From contig CAYTGR010000002.1 of NCBI GenBank assembly GCA_964437445.1, positions 1 to 64,000 on the forward strand: a stretch of DNA of 64,000 nt, in the 5' to 3' direction. The notes below the pieces were generated by a model. That model saw only the letters and a list, made by a program, of their open reading frames with translations, searched no databases and was not told where the DNA came from. Position 1 is the first letter of the stretch. Each line of letters opens with the position of its first letter. The position numbers and the translations under genes are program-made. The DNA is from CAYTGR01 sp964437445. GTDB taxonomy: Bacteria; Chloroflexota; Anaerolineae; B4-G1; SLSP01. Below are positions 25,269 to 34,347 of the stretch, piece after piece.

Positions 25269-25751
25269 ATGGCTAAGTCCGATTACCCGGCAACCCCGGC
25301 CATCCATTTTCTGCGCGCTCACCAGGTGGCGTTTACGCCCCATCTTTACGAATACGAGGAGCACGGGGGGACGCGCCACGCGGCGGCCTGTCTGGGTGTG
25401 GCCGAGCACGCGGTCATCAAGACGCTGGTGATGGAAACCGACGCGCACAAACCCTTGCTGGTGCTGATGCACGGTGACCGCGAGGTCTCCACCAAGAACC
25501 TCGCGCGTGCGTTGGGGGTCAAAACGGTGACGCCGTGCGACCAGGAGAAGGCGCAGCGCGTCACCGGCTACCTGGTCGGCGGGATCAGCCCTTGCGGGAC
25601 GCGGACGGCGCTGCCGGTCTACGTGGAGGCAACGATCCTGGACCTGGAGCGCATCTACATCAACGGCGGCCGGCGCGGCCTGCTGGTCTCCCTCGCCCCG
25701 GCCGACCTGGTGCGTGCCTTGCAGGCCCGGCCGGTGCAGGTGGCCTTGTAG
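25269..25751 (+). CDS. ybaK: YbaK/EbsC-type Cys-tRNA(Pro) deacylase
   Basis: The 160-residue protein belongs to the YbaK/ProX editing superfamily, which hydrolyses mischarged Cys-tRNA(Pro) in trans. Family features are TPAIHFLRAHQVAFTPHLY at the N-terminus, the strand HAVIKTLVMET, STKNLARALGVKTV and the signature GYLVGGISPCGTRTALPVYV; the conserved Lys of VIKTL is present. The start at 25269 lies two bases after the preceding stop, and the length agrees with the family. YbaK itself and near relatives with other tRNA targets cannot be separated by sequence inspection alone. Confidence 0.85.
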   Translation: MAKSDYPATPAIHFLRAHQVAFTPHLYEYEEHGGTRHAAACLGVAEHAVIKTLVMETDAHKPLLVLMHGDREVSTKNLARALGVKTVTPCDQEKAQRVTGYLVGGISPCGTRTALPVYVEATILDLERIYINGGRRGLLVSLAPADLVRALQARPVQVAL

Positions 25752-25775
25752 CGTTGTTTTGAGGAGTTGTTTTTC

Positions 25776-26978
25776 ATGACTGTATCCGTTTCGTCTTCTC
25801 CGGCCTCTACAACGGCCCGGCGGCTGCGCCGGATGCAGACCGCGGCCTACTTTGCCATCAACATCGCCATCGGTCTCATGGCCTCTCTGCTGGGACCCAC
25901 GCTGGCAGGCCTGGCGGCGCACACTCACAGCACGCTGAGCCAGGTCAGCATCCTCTTTACTGCGCTGGCCTTAGGCGGGATTTTAGGTTCCGCGCGCGGC
26001 GGCCGGCTCTATGATCGCCTGCCCGGCCATCCGGTCATGGTGGGCGCTTTTGTCGTGATCGTGGCGATGCTGGTGCTGATCCCCCAGCTGCCCTGGCTCT
26101 GGCTGGTGGCGCTGGCGCTGTTGACGATGGGCGCTGCCGAGCGCACCTTAGACGTGGGCGGGAATACGCTGCTGGTCTGGCTGCATGGCCGGCAGGTCGG
26201 CCCCTACATGAACGCGCTGCACTTTTTCTTTGGGTTGGGGGCTTTCCTCTCGCCGTTGATCATTGGCCGCGTGATCGCCTGGAGCAACGACATCACCTGG
26301 GCCTACCGGATCATCGCGCTGCTCATCCTGCCGGTGGGACTCTGGCTCTGGCGGCTGCCCAGCCCGCCGCGCCAGGTGCTGAGCCGCAGCACGCCGGCCG
26401 GGCGGATTCCCTGGGGGCTGGTGCTCCTGATTGCGTTTTTCTACTTCCTCTACGTGGGGGCCGAGGTCAGCTTTGGCGGCTGGATCTTCACCTACGCGGT
26501 GGCGCAAGGGGCCGGGACGCCGGTCACGGCGGCTTATCTCACTTCGTTTTTCTGGGGGGCGTTGACAGTGGGCCGCCTGTTCTCCATCCCGCTGGCGACG
26601 CGGCTGGCGCCCCAAAAGCTGCTGGCGGTGGACCTGGTGGGCTGCCTGCTTAGCGGCGGCGCCTTGCTGCTCTGGCCGGCCGTCCCGGCGGTGATCTGGG
26701 CCGGCGCGGCGGGGATGGGGCTATGCATGGCCGCTATTTTCCCGACGATGCTCTCGTTTGCCGAGCGGCGAATGGCGATCTCCGGGCAGGTGACCGGCTG
26801 GCTTTTCGTCGGCGGCAGCGCCGGCGGGATGTTCCTGCCCTGGCTGATCGGCACGCTCTTTGAGCGGATCGGCCCGGTGGTGACGATGATCGGCATTGGG
26901 GTAGATTTGTTGCTGGCAGCGCTCGTCTTTGCCGGGCTGCTGATCTACTCGCCGCCGCCTGCCGCGTCAGCCCTTTAG
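25776..26978 (+). CDS. Major facilitator superfamily transporter
   Basis: A 400-residue integral membrane protein with about 12 hydrophobic helices. The MFS loop 2-3 signature is LGSARGGRLYDRLPGHPVM. Helix 4-5 has LTMGAAERTLDVGGNTLLVW and HFFFGLGAFLSPLI, resembling the FucP/NaGLT1-like sugar-transporter branch (MFSD4-like) rather than drug exporters. The substrate is therefore guessed to be a sugar or other small solute but is not established. The ATG at 25776 has GAGGAG nine bases upstream; a TTG at 25767 in the same frame is less likely. It follows ybaK by 24 bases and is convergent with the next gene, with 51 bases between stops. Confidence 0.8.
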   Translation: MTVSVSSSPASTTARRLRRMQTAAYFAINIAIGLMASLLGPTLAGLAAHTHSTLSQVSILFTALALGGILGSARGGRLYDRLPGHPVMVGAFVVIVAMLVLIPQLPWLWLVALALLTMGAAERTLDVGGNTLLVWLHGRQVGPYMNALHFFFGLGAFLSPLIIGRVIAWSNDITWAYRIIALLILPVGLWLWRLPSPPRQVLSRSTPAGRIPWGLVLLIAFFYFLYVGAEVSFGGWIFTYAVAQGAGTPVTAAYLTSFFWGALTVGRLFSIPLATRLAPQKLLAVDLVGCLLSGGALLLWPAVPAVIWAGAAGMGLCMAAIFPTMLSFAERRMAISGQVTGWLFVGGSAGGMFLPWLIGTLFERIGPVVTMIGIGVDLLLAALVFAGLLIYSPPPAASAL

Positions 26979-27029
26979 CCGCCTGTCTGATTGGCCGGCG
27001 TTTTTGACGCCGCTGGGGGCGCCTTGCCG

Positions 27030-30000
27030 CTACGGGTTCAACTCGGCCAGCAGCGCTGCGGTGACCTCTTGCAACGCCGGGGCCTCCGCTGCCGGCTCTG
27101 GCAGGGTCAGCCCCAGCGCGTGCCCCAGGCGGTCGGCTTGCTGGCGCACATCCTCTTCGCTGGCGGGATGGCGGCGGATCAATCCTAACAGGGCCCCGGC
27201 CCGTTCACGCGCCCCCTGTCGGGCGTAATAAGCGGCCAGGTTGACCAGGATTTTGGTCACCATAATCAACATTTCCGCCTCCAGGGCCAGGCGCAGGGCC
27301 TCGGCCAGGCAGGCGCGGGCCTGCCGGTCATCCTCGTTAGCGAGGGCCATTTCCCCTAAGTTGTTCAGGCAAATCATCATGGCCCAGCTGTCGTCGGTGG
27401 CGCGTCCCAGGGCCAGCCCTGCTTCATAACAGCGGCGCGCTTCGGTCCTCTCGCCCAACGCCATAGCGATCTCGCCGAGATTGCTGAGCGCGATGGCCTC
27501 GCCGACCAGATCGCCCATGCGATGGCAGAGCTCGCGGCTCTCCTGATAACAGGCGCGCGCGGCGGGATAATCGCCCTGCTGGTGCAAAATCGTGCCCAGG
27601 TTGTTCACATGCAGCGCGATATTGAACGGGTTATCCAGGTCGCGGCTGACGGCCAGGCACTCTTCCTGAAGAGTGCGGGCCTGGGCGAACTCCCCCCGGT
27701 AACAGGCCAGATCGGCCAGCAGGTTCAGGATCGCCGCGCTGAGCAGGGCATCGCCCGCGGCCCGGCTGTACGCCAGTCCCTCTTGCAGGCAGGCGGCGGC
27801 TTCTCCCGGCGCGCCGGTCTGGGAGTACAGAATCCCCAACAAGAGCAACGCGGAAGCCAGCCCCCAACGGTCATCCCTTTCCCGCGCCAGCGCCAAGGCG
27901 CGCCGGGCCACCGTTTCCGCTTCCTGGCGCTGACCCTGCCCGCGAGCCACATCGGCCAGCTTGATGAGGCAGAAGATCGTTTCAGCCGGGTCTGCGGCCG
28001 GGCCTGGCTGCGCTAAGGCTTGCTCTAATGCCGCCCGCGCCGGCGAGTATTGTCCCAGCCGCCGCCAGAAAGCGCCCTGCCGGGCCAGCAGCCTGGCGTA
28101 CAGCGTGGTGTGCGCGGGGTCGTCGCGCCAGCGCGTGAGGGCTGGCGCCAGCCAGTTCAGCCCTTCCTGGAAACGGCCCCGGCTGTCGTAAAATTCGTAG
28201 AGGGCCGGCAGGCTTAGCGCGATGGCGTTTGCTTCGCCGTGCGCGACGGCCAGATCCCAGGCATGTCGGGCGTTTCCCAACTCGCCGGTGATGGCCTGGA
28301 GCGCCACTTTTTGCTCCGTGCCGGTTATCAGGAGGGCTTGCCGGGCCAGGAAAGTAGTGAAGTAGTGCCGGTAGCGTTGCTCGGTTTCTGCCTGCGCGAT
28401 TGGGTCAGCCTGGAGCTGCTCGGCGGCGTATTGCCGGAGCATCTCATGCAGCTCGTACCGTTCGCCGGCACGGCGGAGCAGCGATTTATCCACGAACGCG
28501 ACGAGTGTGGGGGTAGCGATTCCCGCTACGGCGGCGGCGGCCTCGGCCTGGAAACCGCCCCGGAAGACAGCGAGCCGTCGGAAAGCCTCACGCTCCGGCC
28601 CGGTGAGCCGCTGCCAGGAGTAGTCTATTGTCGCGCGCAGACTGCGCTGGCGGGCCGGGGCATTGCGCAACGGTGAGGTGAGATCGGCCAGATTCCTCTC
28701 CAGGTCGGCGGCGATCTCGGCGCAGGGGCGTGTGCCGGCCCAGGCTGCGGCCAGCTCTACGCCGAGAGGCAGCCCCTCCACCAGGCGGCAGATGCGAGCG
28801 ACCTCCAGCGCGGCGGTATTCAGGTCAAAGCGGAGGTTGACCTGGCGTGCACGCTGCTGGAAAAGTGCGACGGCAGTGTGGCGCGCTGGATCGGTCGGCT
28901 CACCAGCGGCGGGGCAGGCCAGCCCTTCCACTGGATAGATCCATTCCTCTTGCAGGCCTAACCGCTCCCGTGAGGTGACCAGGAGGACCACACCGGGGGC
29001 CTGTTGCACGATGGAGGCCAACAGGGTACAGCCATCCGCCAGGTGTTCCAGATTATCCAACACGAGCAGCAACGCTTTGGGCTGCAGGTAACGCAGCAAC
29101 TGGACGGCTGCTTCTTCGCGGCCGTGTAGGGGGACGTTGAGTGCGGTGACCAGGGCGGGAGCCAGCCCTTCACCGGGACTGACCGCGGCCAGGGGGACAT
29201 AGACGACACCGTCGGGGTAGAGGCCATTGTGCTCGGCGGCCACCTGGAGCGCCAGCCGGGTTTTGCCGCTCCCGCCCGGACCGACCAGCGTCACCAGGCG
29301 GCAGGTGGGGTCGGCGAGCAACTCTGCCAGTTCAACCAGCTCGGTCGTGCGGCCTACGAAAGGCGTGGAGGGGGAGGGGAGCACGGCTGCTGGCAAGGGC
29401 ACTCCAGAGTTTAATTTTCCTTGCTCAATTTGATGATAGAGCACCATGGTTTCCGCGGCCGGTGTCACTCCGAGCTCTTCGGCCAGGACGCGGCGACAGC
29501 GCTCATATTGGGCCAGCGCTGCGCTGCGTTCACCGGTCAAGGCGAGCAATCGCATCAACTGGCGGTGCGCCTCCTCGCGCCAGGGCTCCAGGGTGACCTG
29601 TCGCCAGGCGTACTTGCGCGCCAGCCCGAAGTCGCCCCGCCGTTCGTGATAATCGGCCAGGATGGCCAGTGCCTCCAGCGCCCATTGGTGCAGCCATTCT
29701 CGCTGGATCAGCCCCCATTCCTCAAAGCCCAGGCTATCGGCCAGGAAAAACTGCGCCAGAAATTCACCCTGATACAGGGCGGCCAGCTGTTCTAACCGGT
29801 GCAGACAGGGGAGGCAGCGCTCCAGCTGGATGTGGCGATGTCGCTGGCAGGCGTCACTCAGGGCGGTGAAAGCGGTCACATCCAGCCAGTAATCAGACGC
29901 CGCGTTGAATTGCACGGTTTCCCGGTCCACGAGCAGGAAGGGCGTGGGCGTTTCATCGGTGTCGCCCAGCGCCTGGCGCAGGAAGGTAAGCGCCTGGCGG

Positions 30001-30197
30001 AGGTTCTGGCGGGCTTTGCTTTCGGGTTGGTCGGGCCAGAGCAGGCCGGCCAGTGCTTCGCGCCGCTGGGGACCGCCGGCGTGCAGGGCCAGGTAGGCCA
30101 GGAGCGCCCGCGCCTTATCGGTGGCGAAGTGGGTAATGGGGCGTCCTTCCAACGTCACTTGGAAGGAGCCCAACAGGGTGATGGATAATCGTGCCAT
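27030..30197 (-). CDS. BTAD / NB-ARC-like ATPase / TPR transcriptional regulator
   Basis: A 1055-residue regulator of the same class as the one at 9097 but with a different ATPase. Order: winged helix (about 1-95, DKARALLAYLALHA), BTAD (about 100-265, VTLEPWREEAHRQLM), an NB-ARC/AfsR-like NTPase with Walker A GPGGSGKT at 306-313, LLLVLDNLEHLADG near 375-388 and GLPLGVELAAAW, a winged helix with RRAGERYELHEMLRQYAAEQL, then TPR repeats to the end. This is the AfsR/GutR-type layout. The start at 30197 is preferred because the promoter -10 box overlaps the alternative start at 30254. No clear Shine-Dalgarno is visible. Targets and signal are unknown. Confidence 0.87.
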   Translation of the reverse strand: MARLSITLLGSFQVTLEGRPITHFATDKARALLAYLALHAGGPQRREALAGLLWPDQPESKARQNLRQALTFLRQALGDTDETPTPFLLVDRETVQFNAASDYWLDVTAFTALSDACQRHRHIQLERCLPCLHRLEQLAALYQGEFLAQFFLADSLGFEEWGLIQREWLHQWALEALAILADYHERRGDFGLARKYAWRQVTLEPWREEAHRQLMRLLALTGERSAALAQYERCRRVLAEELGVTPAAETMVLYHQIEQGKLNSGVPLPAAVLPSPSTPFVGRTTELVELAELLADPTCRLVTLVGPGGSGKTRLALQVAAEHNGLYPDGVVYVPLAAVSPGEGLAPALVTALNVPLHGREEAAVQLLRYLQPKALLLVLDNLEHLADGCTLLASIVQQAPGVVLLVTSRERLGLQEEWIYPVEGLACPAAGEPTDPARHTAVALFQQRARQVNLRFDLNTAALEVARICRLVEGLPLGVELAAAWAGTRPCAEIAADLERNLADLTSPLRNAPARQRSLRATIDYSWQRLTGPEREAFRRLAVFRGGFQAEAAAAVAGIATPTLVAFVDKSLLRRAGERYELHEMLRQYAAEQLQADPIAQAETEQRYRHYFTTFLARQALLITGTEQKVALQAITGELGNARHAWDLAVAHGEANAIALSLPALYEFYDSRGRFQEGLNWLAPALTRWRDDPAHTTLYARLLARQGAFWRRLGQYSPARAALEQALAQPGPAADPAETIFCLIKLADVARGQGQRQEAETVARRALALARERDDRWGLASALLLLGILYSQTGAPGEAAACLQEGLAYSRAAGDALLSAAILNLLADLACYRGEFAQARTLQEECLAVSRDLDNPFNIALHVNNLGTILHQQGDYPAARACYQESRELCHRMGDLVGEAIALSNLGEIAMALGERTEARRCYEAGLALGRATDDSWAMMICLNNLGEMALANEDDRQARACLAEALRLALEAEMLIMVTKILVNLAAYYARQGARERAGALLGLIRRHPASEEDVRQQADRLGHALGLTLPEPAAEAPALQEVTAALLAELNP

Positions 30198-30253
30198 ATT
30201 GGATGGGTGCCGGTTGTTATGCGCCAGGCATTGGGCCCGGGTGTCTTGGCTCA

Positions 30254-30281
30254 ATTATAACGGATTGGCAGGGTGAGGCAA
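30254..30281 (-). promoter_or_regulatory. Sigma-70-like promoter for the second BTAD regulator
   Basis: On the minus strand TTGCCT (30276-30281), a 16-base spacer and a perfect TATAAT (30254-30259). Transcription would start near 30247, about 50 bases before the ATG at 30197. It fixes the start choice for that gene. Confidence 0.75.
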
Positions 30282-30351
30282 CTCTGTCGCGCCAGGTCCA
30301 GGGTGATGCTTGCGGGGATCTCTAAAGTGTTACAGGCTGTGGGGGTAAAAG

Positions 30352-30397
30352 CCCGGTGGGAGCGGATGTTTATATCCTGCTCCCACCGGGGTTTTTT
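30352..30397. terminator. Bidirectional hairpin terminator
   Basis: CCCGGTGGGAGC pairs with GCTCCCACCGGG (30352-30390). It has six T on the plus side (30392-30397) and CTTTTACC on the minus side. It begins at the stop codon of the minus-strand gene ending at 30396, which it most likely terminates. Confidence 0.8.
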
Positions 30398-32205
30398 AAC
30401 GGGCTGGCGGCCGTTTGTTGGGTGGTTGAGGTCTGTCGGTAGCAGCCGCTACGGTGGTAACGGTCACAACTCGTTTGATTAAATTGTTGTCCTCTCTTAT
30501 TTCTTGTATGCCACCGCATAAGTCACCGAGAATGTCATATCCCGGCTCTGAATCCACAAAAGCATAGATTGTGTGATTACCAGCCCGGTTGAACCGGCCG
30601 GGCCAATTGCTCTCGTCTGGCACCAGCGCCGTGGAGATGAGGGTAATATTTTCATCAGGGGCCAGGGTTTCTGTCACATACCAGACGCCGCCGTAACAAT
30701 TGGCTGCTCCGGCACATTGTGCAGACCATGGTTGACCAGCGGTTGTTGGAGGAATGGCCGGGTCTATATACAGATCTATGCGGAAAGTGGCATTGGTTAC
30801 CGTAATTCCCTGGTTTTGGATGGTCAGACTGATGGTGACCCATTGTCCTGCGGCCGGCGTAGCCGGCTCAATGCTCAGGCTAACGGGGATTAGATCTGAC
30901 ATAGGTGGGCAAAAGACCACAGGTAAATAGAGTTTGTAGACTGGGGGAGCGCCTTCCACCAGCCCGATGGCGGCCGTTCCAGTGATAGTGCCGTTGGTGA
31001 CAAGGATGAGGCCGCTGCCGGGTAACGTCCCTGCGGTCCAGGTGCCGTAAAGCTGCCCTTGCTCGTTGGTCTCGCCAGCCAGAACCAGGCTGCCCATTGT
31101 CAGAGGGGTGAGGCTGCTCCACAGGGTGATATGAGGCAGGGGATAGCCCTCGCTGTCCAAGACGGTAGCAGTGACAGGCGCAGTCGCGCCGCTGTTGGCT
31201 ACCAGGAACGCCGGATTTACCTGGACGATGATGGTGGCTGCCTGTTCTGCCACGGGAGTGACGGTGATAGTCACGGTCGCCGGGGCGCTGCTGGTCGGCC
31301 CATCGGTGACGCGGTAGGTGAAGAGGTCGGTGCCGTTGAAGTTGGGATTGGGGTTGTAAGTGAATCCGCCATTGTTGTTTAAAGTTAGTTGCCCGTGGGT
31401 TGGGCCGGTGACCAGGATGGCGCTCAGCGGGTCGCCGTCACTGTCAGTGTCGTTGGTCAACACGCCCGGCGCTGACACGATCATAGGAGTATCCTCGGCG
31501 GTGGTGTAACTATCGTCTCTGGCAACCGGCGGGCGGTTGACCTCGGTGACGGTGATGGTGAGGGTCTCACAATCGGTGAGCGCGCCGTCGCTGACGCAGA
31601 GGTCAAAGGTGAACTGGCCCGGACCCTGGGCCTCGGTGGGCGTCCAGGTGAAGACGCCGGTGACGGGGTCCAGGGCAGCGCCCGCCGGGGCCCCGCTCAG
31701 GCTGAAGGTGAGCGTCTGGGGGGGCAGGTCGGGATCGGTAGCGGTGGCGGTGAAGGTGAGCAATGTTTCCTCAGGCACGGTCCGATTGCCGATGGGGGCG
31801 AGCACGGGTGGGCGGTTGACCTCGGTGACGGTGATGGTGAGGGTCTCACAATCGGTGAGCGCGCNNNNNNNNNNNNNNNNNNNNNNNNNNNNNNNNNNNN
31901 NNNNNNNNNNNNNNNNNNNNNNNNNNNNNNNNNNNNNNNNNNNNNNNNNNNNNNNNNNNNNNNNCCGGGGCCCCGCTCAGGCTGAAGGTGAGCGTCTGGG
32001 GGGGCAGGTCGGGATCGGTGGCGGTGGCGGTGAAGGTGAGCAGCGTCTCCTCGGACACAGTTTGATCTCCGAGGGGATCAAGGATAGGGGGCTGATTTTC
32101 ACCCCCGGCATCGGTGTAAAAAGGCGCTGCCTGCAACGGAATGGGGATCAGGTTGACCCACAATGCAACCACTACGAGGAAGTTAAACATACTCCTATGG
32201 ACCAT
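30396..32205 (-). CDS. Secreted Ig-like/cadherin-like/CARDB surface protein, interrupted by an assembly gap
   Basis: One gene that appears as two frames because of 100 N at 31865-31964. It starts at 32205 (AGGAGG nine bases upstream) with a signal peptide MVHRSMFNFLVVVALWVNLI ending near QAAP. Then come two tandem putative-Ig/cadherin-type repeats (ETLLTFTATATDPDLPPQTL), the first cut by the gap. Next is a VCBS/cadherin-like domain (TNDTDSDGDPLSAILV), an invasin-like Big_1 domain (VTATVLDSEGYPLPHITLWS), the segment YKLYLPVVF and a CARDB-type domain (SLTIQNQGITVTNATFRIDL) near the C-terminus. If the gap hides 99 bases, as the intact second repeat predicts, the frame is continuous and the protein has 602 residues. 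Likely extracellular; ligand unknown. Confidence 0.8.
31865..31964. other. Scaffold gap (100 N) inside a coding repeat
   Basis: The sequence on both sides matches the two ends of the intact repeat at about 31585-31690. That repeat predicts a missing stretch of 99 bases if only one unit is hidden. The gap size is a placeholder, so more units could be missing. Confidence 0.95.
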
Positions 32206-32363
32206 TTTAATTTCCTCCTGAATTCTGTATGGACGAAATCCTTGCCTGAATGACCCATTTCGCCAGGCGGTTTTAAGGTTTGTATGGTTTCCTGCCGGTC
32301 AATGGAATGTTTCTAAGCCCATTTTAGAACTTGCCCGTTACCGTTTGGTTGTTATGCGACTAA

Positions 32364-32381
32364 AAATTTCTTAAGAAATTT
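32364..32381. promoter_or_regulatory. 18-bp perfect palindrome in an AT-rich upstream region
   Basis: AAATTTCTTAAGAAATTT is a perfect palindrome about 160 bases upstream of the start at 32205. The whole 32206-32453 region is AT-rich and holds no gene. It could be an operator for the secreted protein gene. No convincing -35/-10 pair was picked out. Confidence 0.35.
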
Positions 32382-32453
32382 AATTTGTAGACTAAGAGTG
32401 TAATTTTTACTTGAATAAACTGTACATGCTGTTATAAAGGCAAGGAATTGTAA

Positions 32454-32479
32454 CAAAAAAGGCCGGAGCAGATCCGGCC
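32454..32479 (-). terminator. Intrinsic terminator of the LPXTG-like protein gene
   Basis: GGCCGGA and TCCGGCC (32461-32479) form a 7-bp stem with a 5-base loop. On the minus strand it is followed by TTTTTTG. It lies 24 bases beyond the stop at 32504. Confidence 0.85.
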
Positions 32480-32503
32480 TCTGTCTGGAGGGGAATATCT
32501 GGT

Positions 32504-32971
32504 TTATGCGGCAGGGGAGCGCCGGTTCCGTCGCCAGAACCAGTAGCCCAGAGCTAATCCGCTTACCAGGAGCAGGCCACCGGTGATATTTCTGGGAGCA
32601 TGGGGGGACGTTTCACCGGTCATGGGCAGAAGGGGCAGGAGCGGGGTAGCAGTTGGCGATGGAGAGAACGGCGGCACTTCGGTGATCGGCTCGGGTGACG
32701 TTGGCGGCGTCAGGAGGGGGGTGGGGCGTGTCGGTAACACCGTCAAGACGGGGGTAACGCGCGGCGGCAACGGTGTTATCAGGTCAGGCGTAGGCCTTGG
32801 GGGCAAGGGGGTCAGGTCAGGGGTGGGCCGGGGCGGCAAGGGCGTCTCCGCCTGTGTATCTGGTCGGACAGGCCTGGCAGCCTCAATGAACGGGGGCAAA
32901 GCTACTGCCAGGATAGTTCCCACCAGTAGTAACGCGCCCCTCAGGTGGAACCAGGATCTGCGAAAAGCCAT
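32504..32971 (-). CDS. Proline/threonine-rich surface protein with LPXTG-type sorting signal
   Basis: A 155-residue protein with an N-terminal signal sequence (RGALLLVGTILAVALPPFIE, about 11-31), a low-complexity stalk with repeated PLPPRPTPDL-type units (about 43-95), and the C-terminus LPMTGETSPHAPRN, a hydrophobic stretch GGLLLVSGLALGYWFW and the positive tail RRNRR. This tripartite end is the classical sortase substrate layout (LPxTG, helix, positive tail). It is therefore probably covalently anchored to the cell wall by a sortase, none of which is encoded here. With almost no folded domain it may act as a spacer or wall-attached stalk. GAGGGG precedes the start and a terminator follows. 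Confidence 0.75.
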   Translation of the reverse strand: MAFRRSWFHLRGALLLVGTILAVALPPFIEAARPVRPDTQAETPLPPRPTPDLTPLPPRPTPDLITPLPPRVTPVLTVLPTRPTPLLTPPTSPEPITEVPPFSPSPTATPLLPLLPMTGETSPHAPRNITGGLLLVSGLALGYWFWRRNRRSPAA

Positions 32972-33029
32972 CGTTTGCCCCTCAATTGGGATTCCGGTTT
33001 GGCTTAATCATATCCCCAAAAGGCCAAAA

Positions 33030-33068
33030 CACAAAAGCCGAAGGGTCCATGATCCTTCGGCTTTTGTG
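33030..33068 (-). terminator. Strong hairpin terminator of the MEDS gene
   Basis: CACAAAAGCCGAAGG (33030-33044) pairs perfectly over 15 bp with CCTTCGGCTTTTGTG (33054-33068), with a 9-base loop. On the minus strand the distal arm ends in CTTTTGTGTTTTGG. It lies just past the stop at 33082. Confidence 0.8.
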
Positions 33069-33081
33069 AGCGTGGACCAGG

Positions 33082-33792
33082 TCAGGGGATATAAAGCCGG
33101 GCGTCTGATTCTACCGCCGGGGGGGCAATGCCCCGGCGTTTGACGAGGGGCGTTGGCTCCAGCAGGGGCGGGACGAGGCCGCGGATAAAATCTTTGCCCA
33201 ACAGCTCGGCCTGGGGCGTGTACTCAAAGTTATCATAGAGTTCAGTGCCAACTGTGGTGAGCGGATGCAACCGCAGCACATCCACCAGCTGTCGCCGCTC
33301 AAAGCGCGCCAGGTTGTACATACAGGCCACCATACATTGGCTGCCTGGAAAGAGGTTGTTGAGCCGTTCTTCGTAGTCTAACCACTGCGTGCAACCGGAA
33401 AAGCCCTGCAGGACCTGGTCCATTTCAAAGATGCCGCGCAAGAGGGTATATCCCTCTGCCAGCGCTCGTTCGGTCTCACGCTGGATCAGGGCGAGCAGCT
33501 GTTCCGGGTCAAAATGATCTTGAGGTGATGCTACGTCAGAGACGGGGAGGATAACCAGCGCGCCACGGTTCAGAGAGGAGTCCACGTCCAATCCGGCCAC
33601 CTGCAGATACCCCAGCAGGGTCTCAGCAGTGTGTTCCCCGGTGATGCAGATAACCTTTTCACCTAATTGTAGTCCCCAGCCAACCAAAGAGGTAAATGCC
33701 CAGCGATATTCTTCTTCGGATTGGTAGAAACAGCCCAGATGATCTCCACAGCCCAACTCGGCAATCCCCTGCGGTGAATACGGGTAGGTCAT
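33082..33792 (-). CDS. MEDS-domain sensory protein
   Basis: The 236-residue protein starts with GCGDHLGCFYQSEEEYRWAF and continues GWGLQLGEKVICITGEHT, matching the MEDS (methanogen/methylotroph DcmR sensory) domain over about 10-180. MEDS domains are RecA-like folds found in DcmR and beside PAS or kinase domains and thought to sense small hydrocarbon derivatives. Their biochemistry is poorly defined. There is no fused output domain, but a C-terminal extension of about 50 residues (VGTELYDNFEYTPQAELLG) follows. The lone cysteines CMVACMY and GCTQW might matter for sensing. AAGGAGGG precedes the start. It is a single-gene transcription unit with its own terminator. Confidence 0.75.
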   Translation of the reverse strand: MTYPYSPQGIAELGCGDHLGCFYQSEEEYRWAFTSLVGWGLQLGEKVICITGEHTAETLLGYLQVAGLDVDSSLNRGALVILPVSDVASPQDHFDPEQLLALIQRETERALAEGYTLLRGIFEMDQVLQGFSGCTQWLDYEERLNNLFPGSQCMVACMYNLARFERRQLVDVLRLHPLTTVGTELYDNFEYTPQAELLGKDFIRGLVPPLLEPTPLVKRRGIAPPAVESDARLYIP

Positions 33793-34203
33793 GGTGCCCT
33801 CCTTACCTCAAATAAATTCACTCTTACCTTACTTAGCCGGCAAACTCAGCCGAAGAACTATATAATGGCTTGTTGCGGGAACGTGGAAGAGGGCAGATAG
33901 ATCATCATCATAGCGAAGAAGAGGGATACTGGCGAAACACCTCCACTGTTTTAGCGGATAATGGTGAATAGTTTCTTATAACTTACTTAAATTATATCAC
34001 ACAAACCCCTGGATTTCAAGATTGTTCAAGGGATTTAAACCGGAGACGGGCAATTTCCCCAGGGACTACACTTTAAATTTGATTTTTTCATACCATCGTC
34101 CTCCCGCATCCCTGTTTACCCGCCTTGCGGGGAACCAGAGAGGTTTTTTATCGCCTCCCCGCCGGGGAGACGCAATCTTGCCAGGAGGCGCAAGCTCTGG
34201 TCA
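33793..34203. other. Intergenic region without recognised gene
   Basis: An AT-rich 411-base stretch. The left part must hold the promoter of the minus-strand MEDS gene, but no convincing box pair was found. GGTTTTTTATCGCCTCCCCG near 34141-34160 shares ATCGCCTCCCCG with a stretch near 39670. The few short open frames look non-coding. Confidence 0.4.
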
Positions 34204-34231
34204 TTGACCCTGGTCGGAACCGGGCTATACT
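34204..34231 (+). promoter_or_regulatory. Sigma-70-like promoter for the zinc-ribbon pair
   Basis: TTGACC (34204-34209), 16-base spacer, TATACT (34226-34231). The leader to ATG 34348 would be about 110 bases. Confidence 0.7.
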
Positions 34232-34347
34232 GAAATGCGAGGGGACTTATGAGGGGACAATGAGGGCCTGGTATTCTGAAGAATGGCAGTTTGTGACAGA
34301 AGTGGGGCATGTAGTTTGTTATATTCAGGGTATTTCATGAGGTGGCT

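Noticed and set aside
34022..34340. Short open frames between the MEDS and zinc-ribbon genes
   Set aside because: No ribosome-binding sites or protein character. The region carries a promoter and leader.
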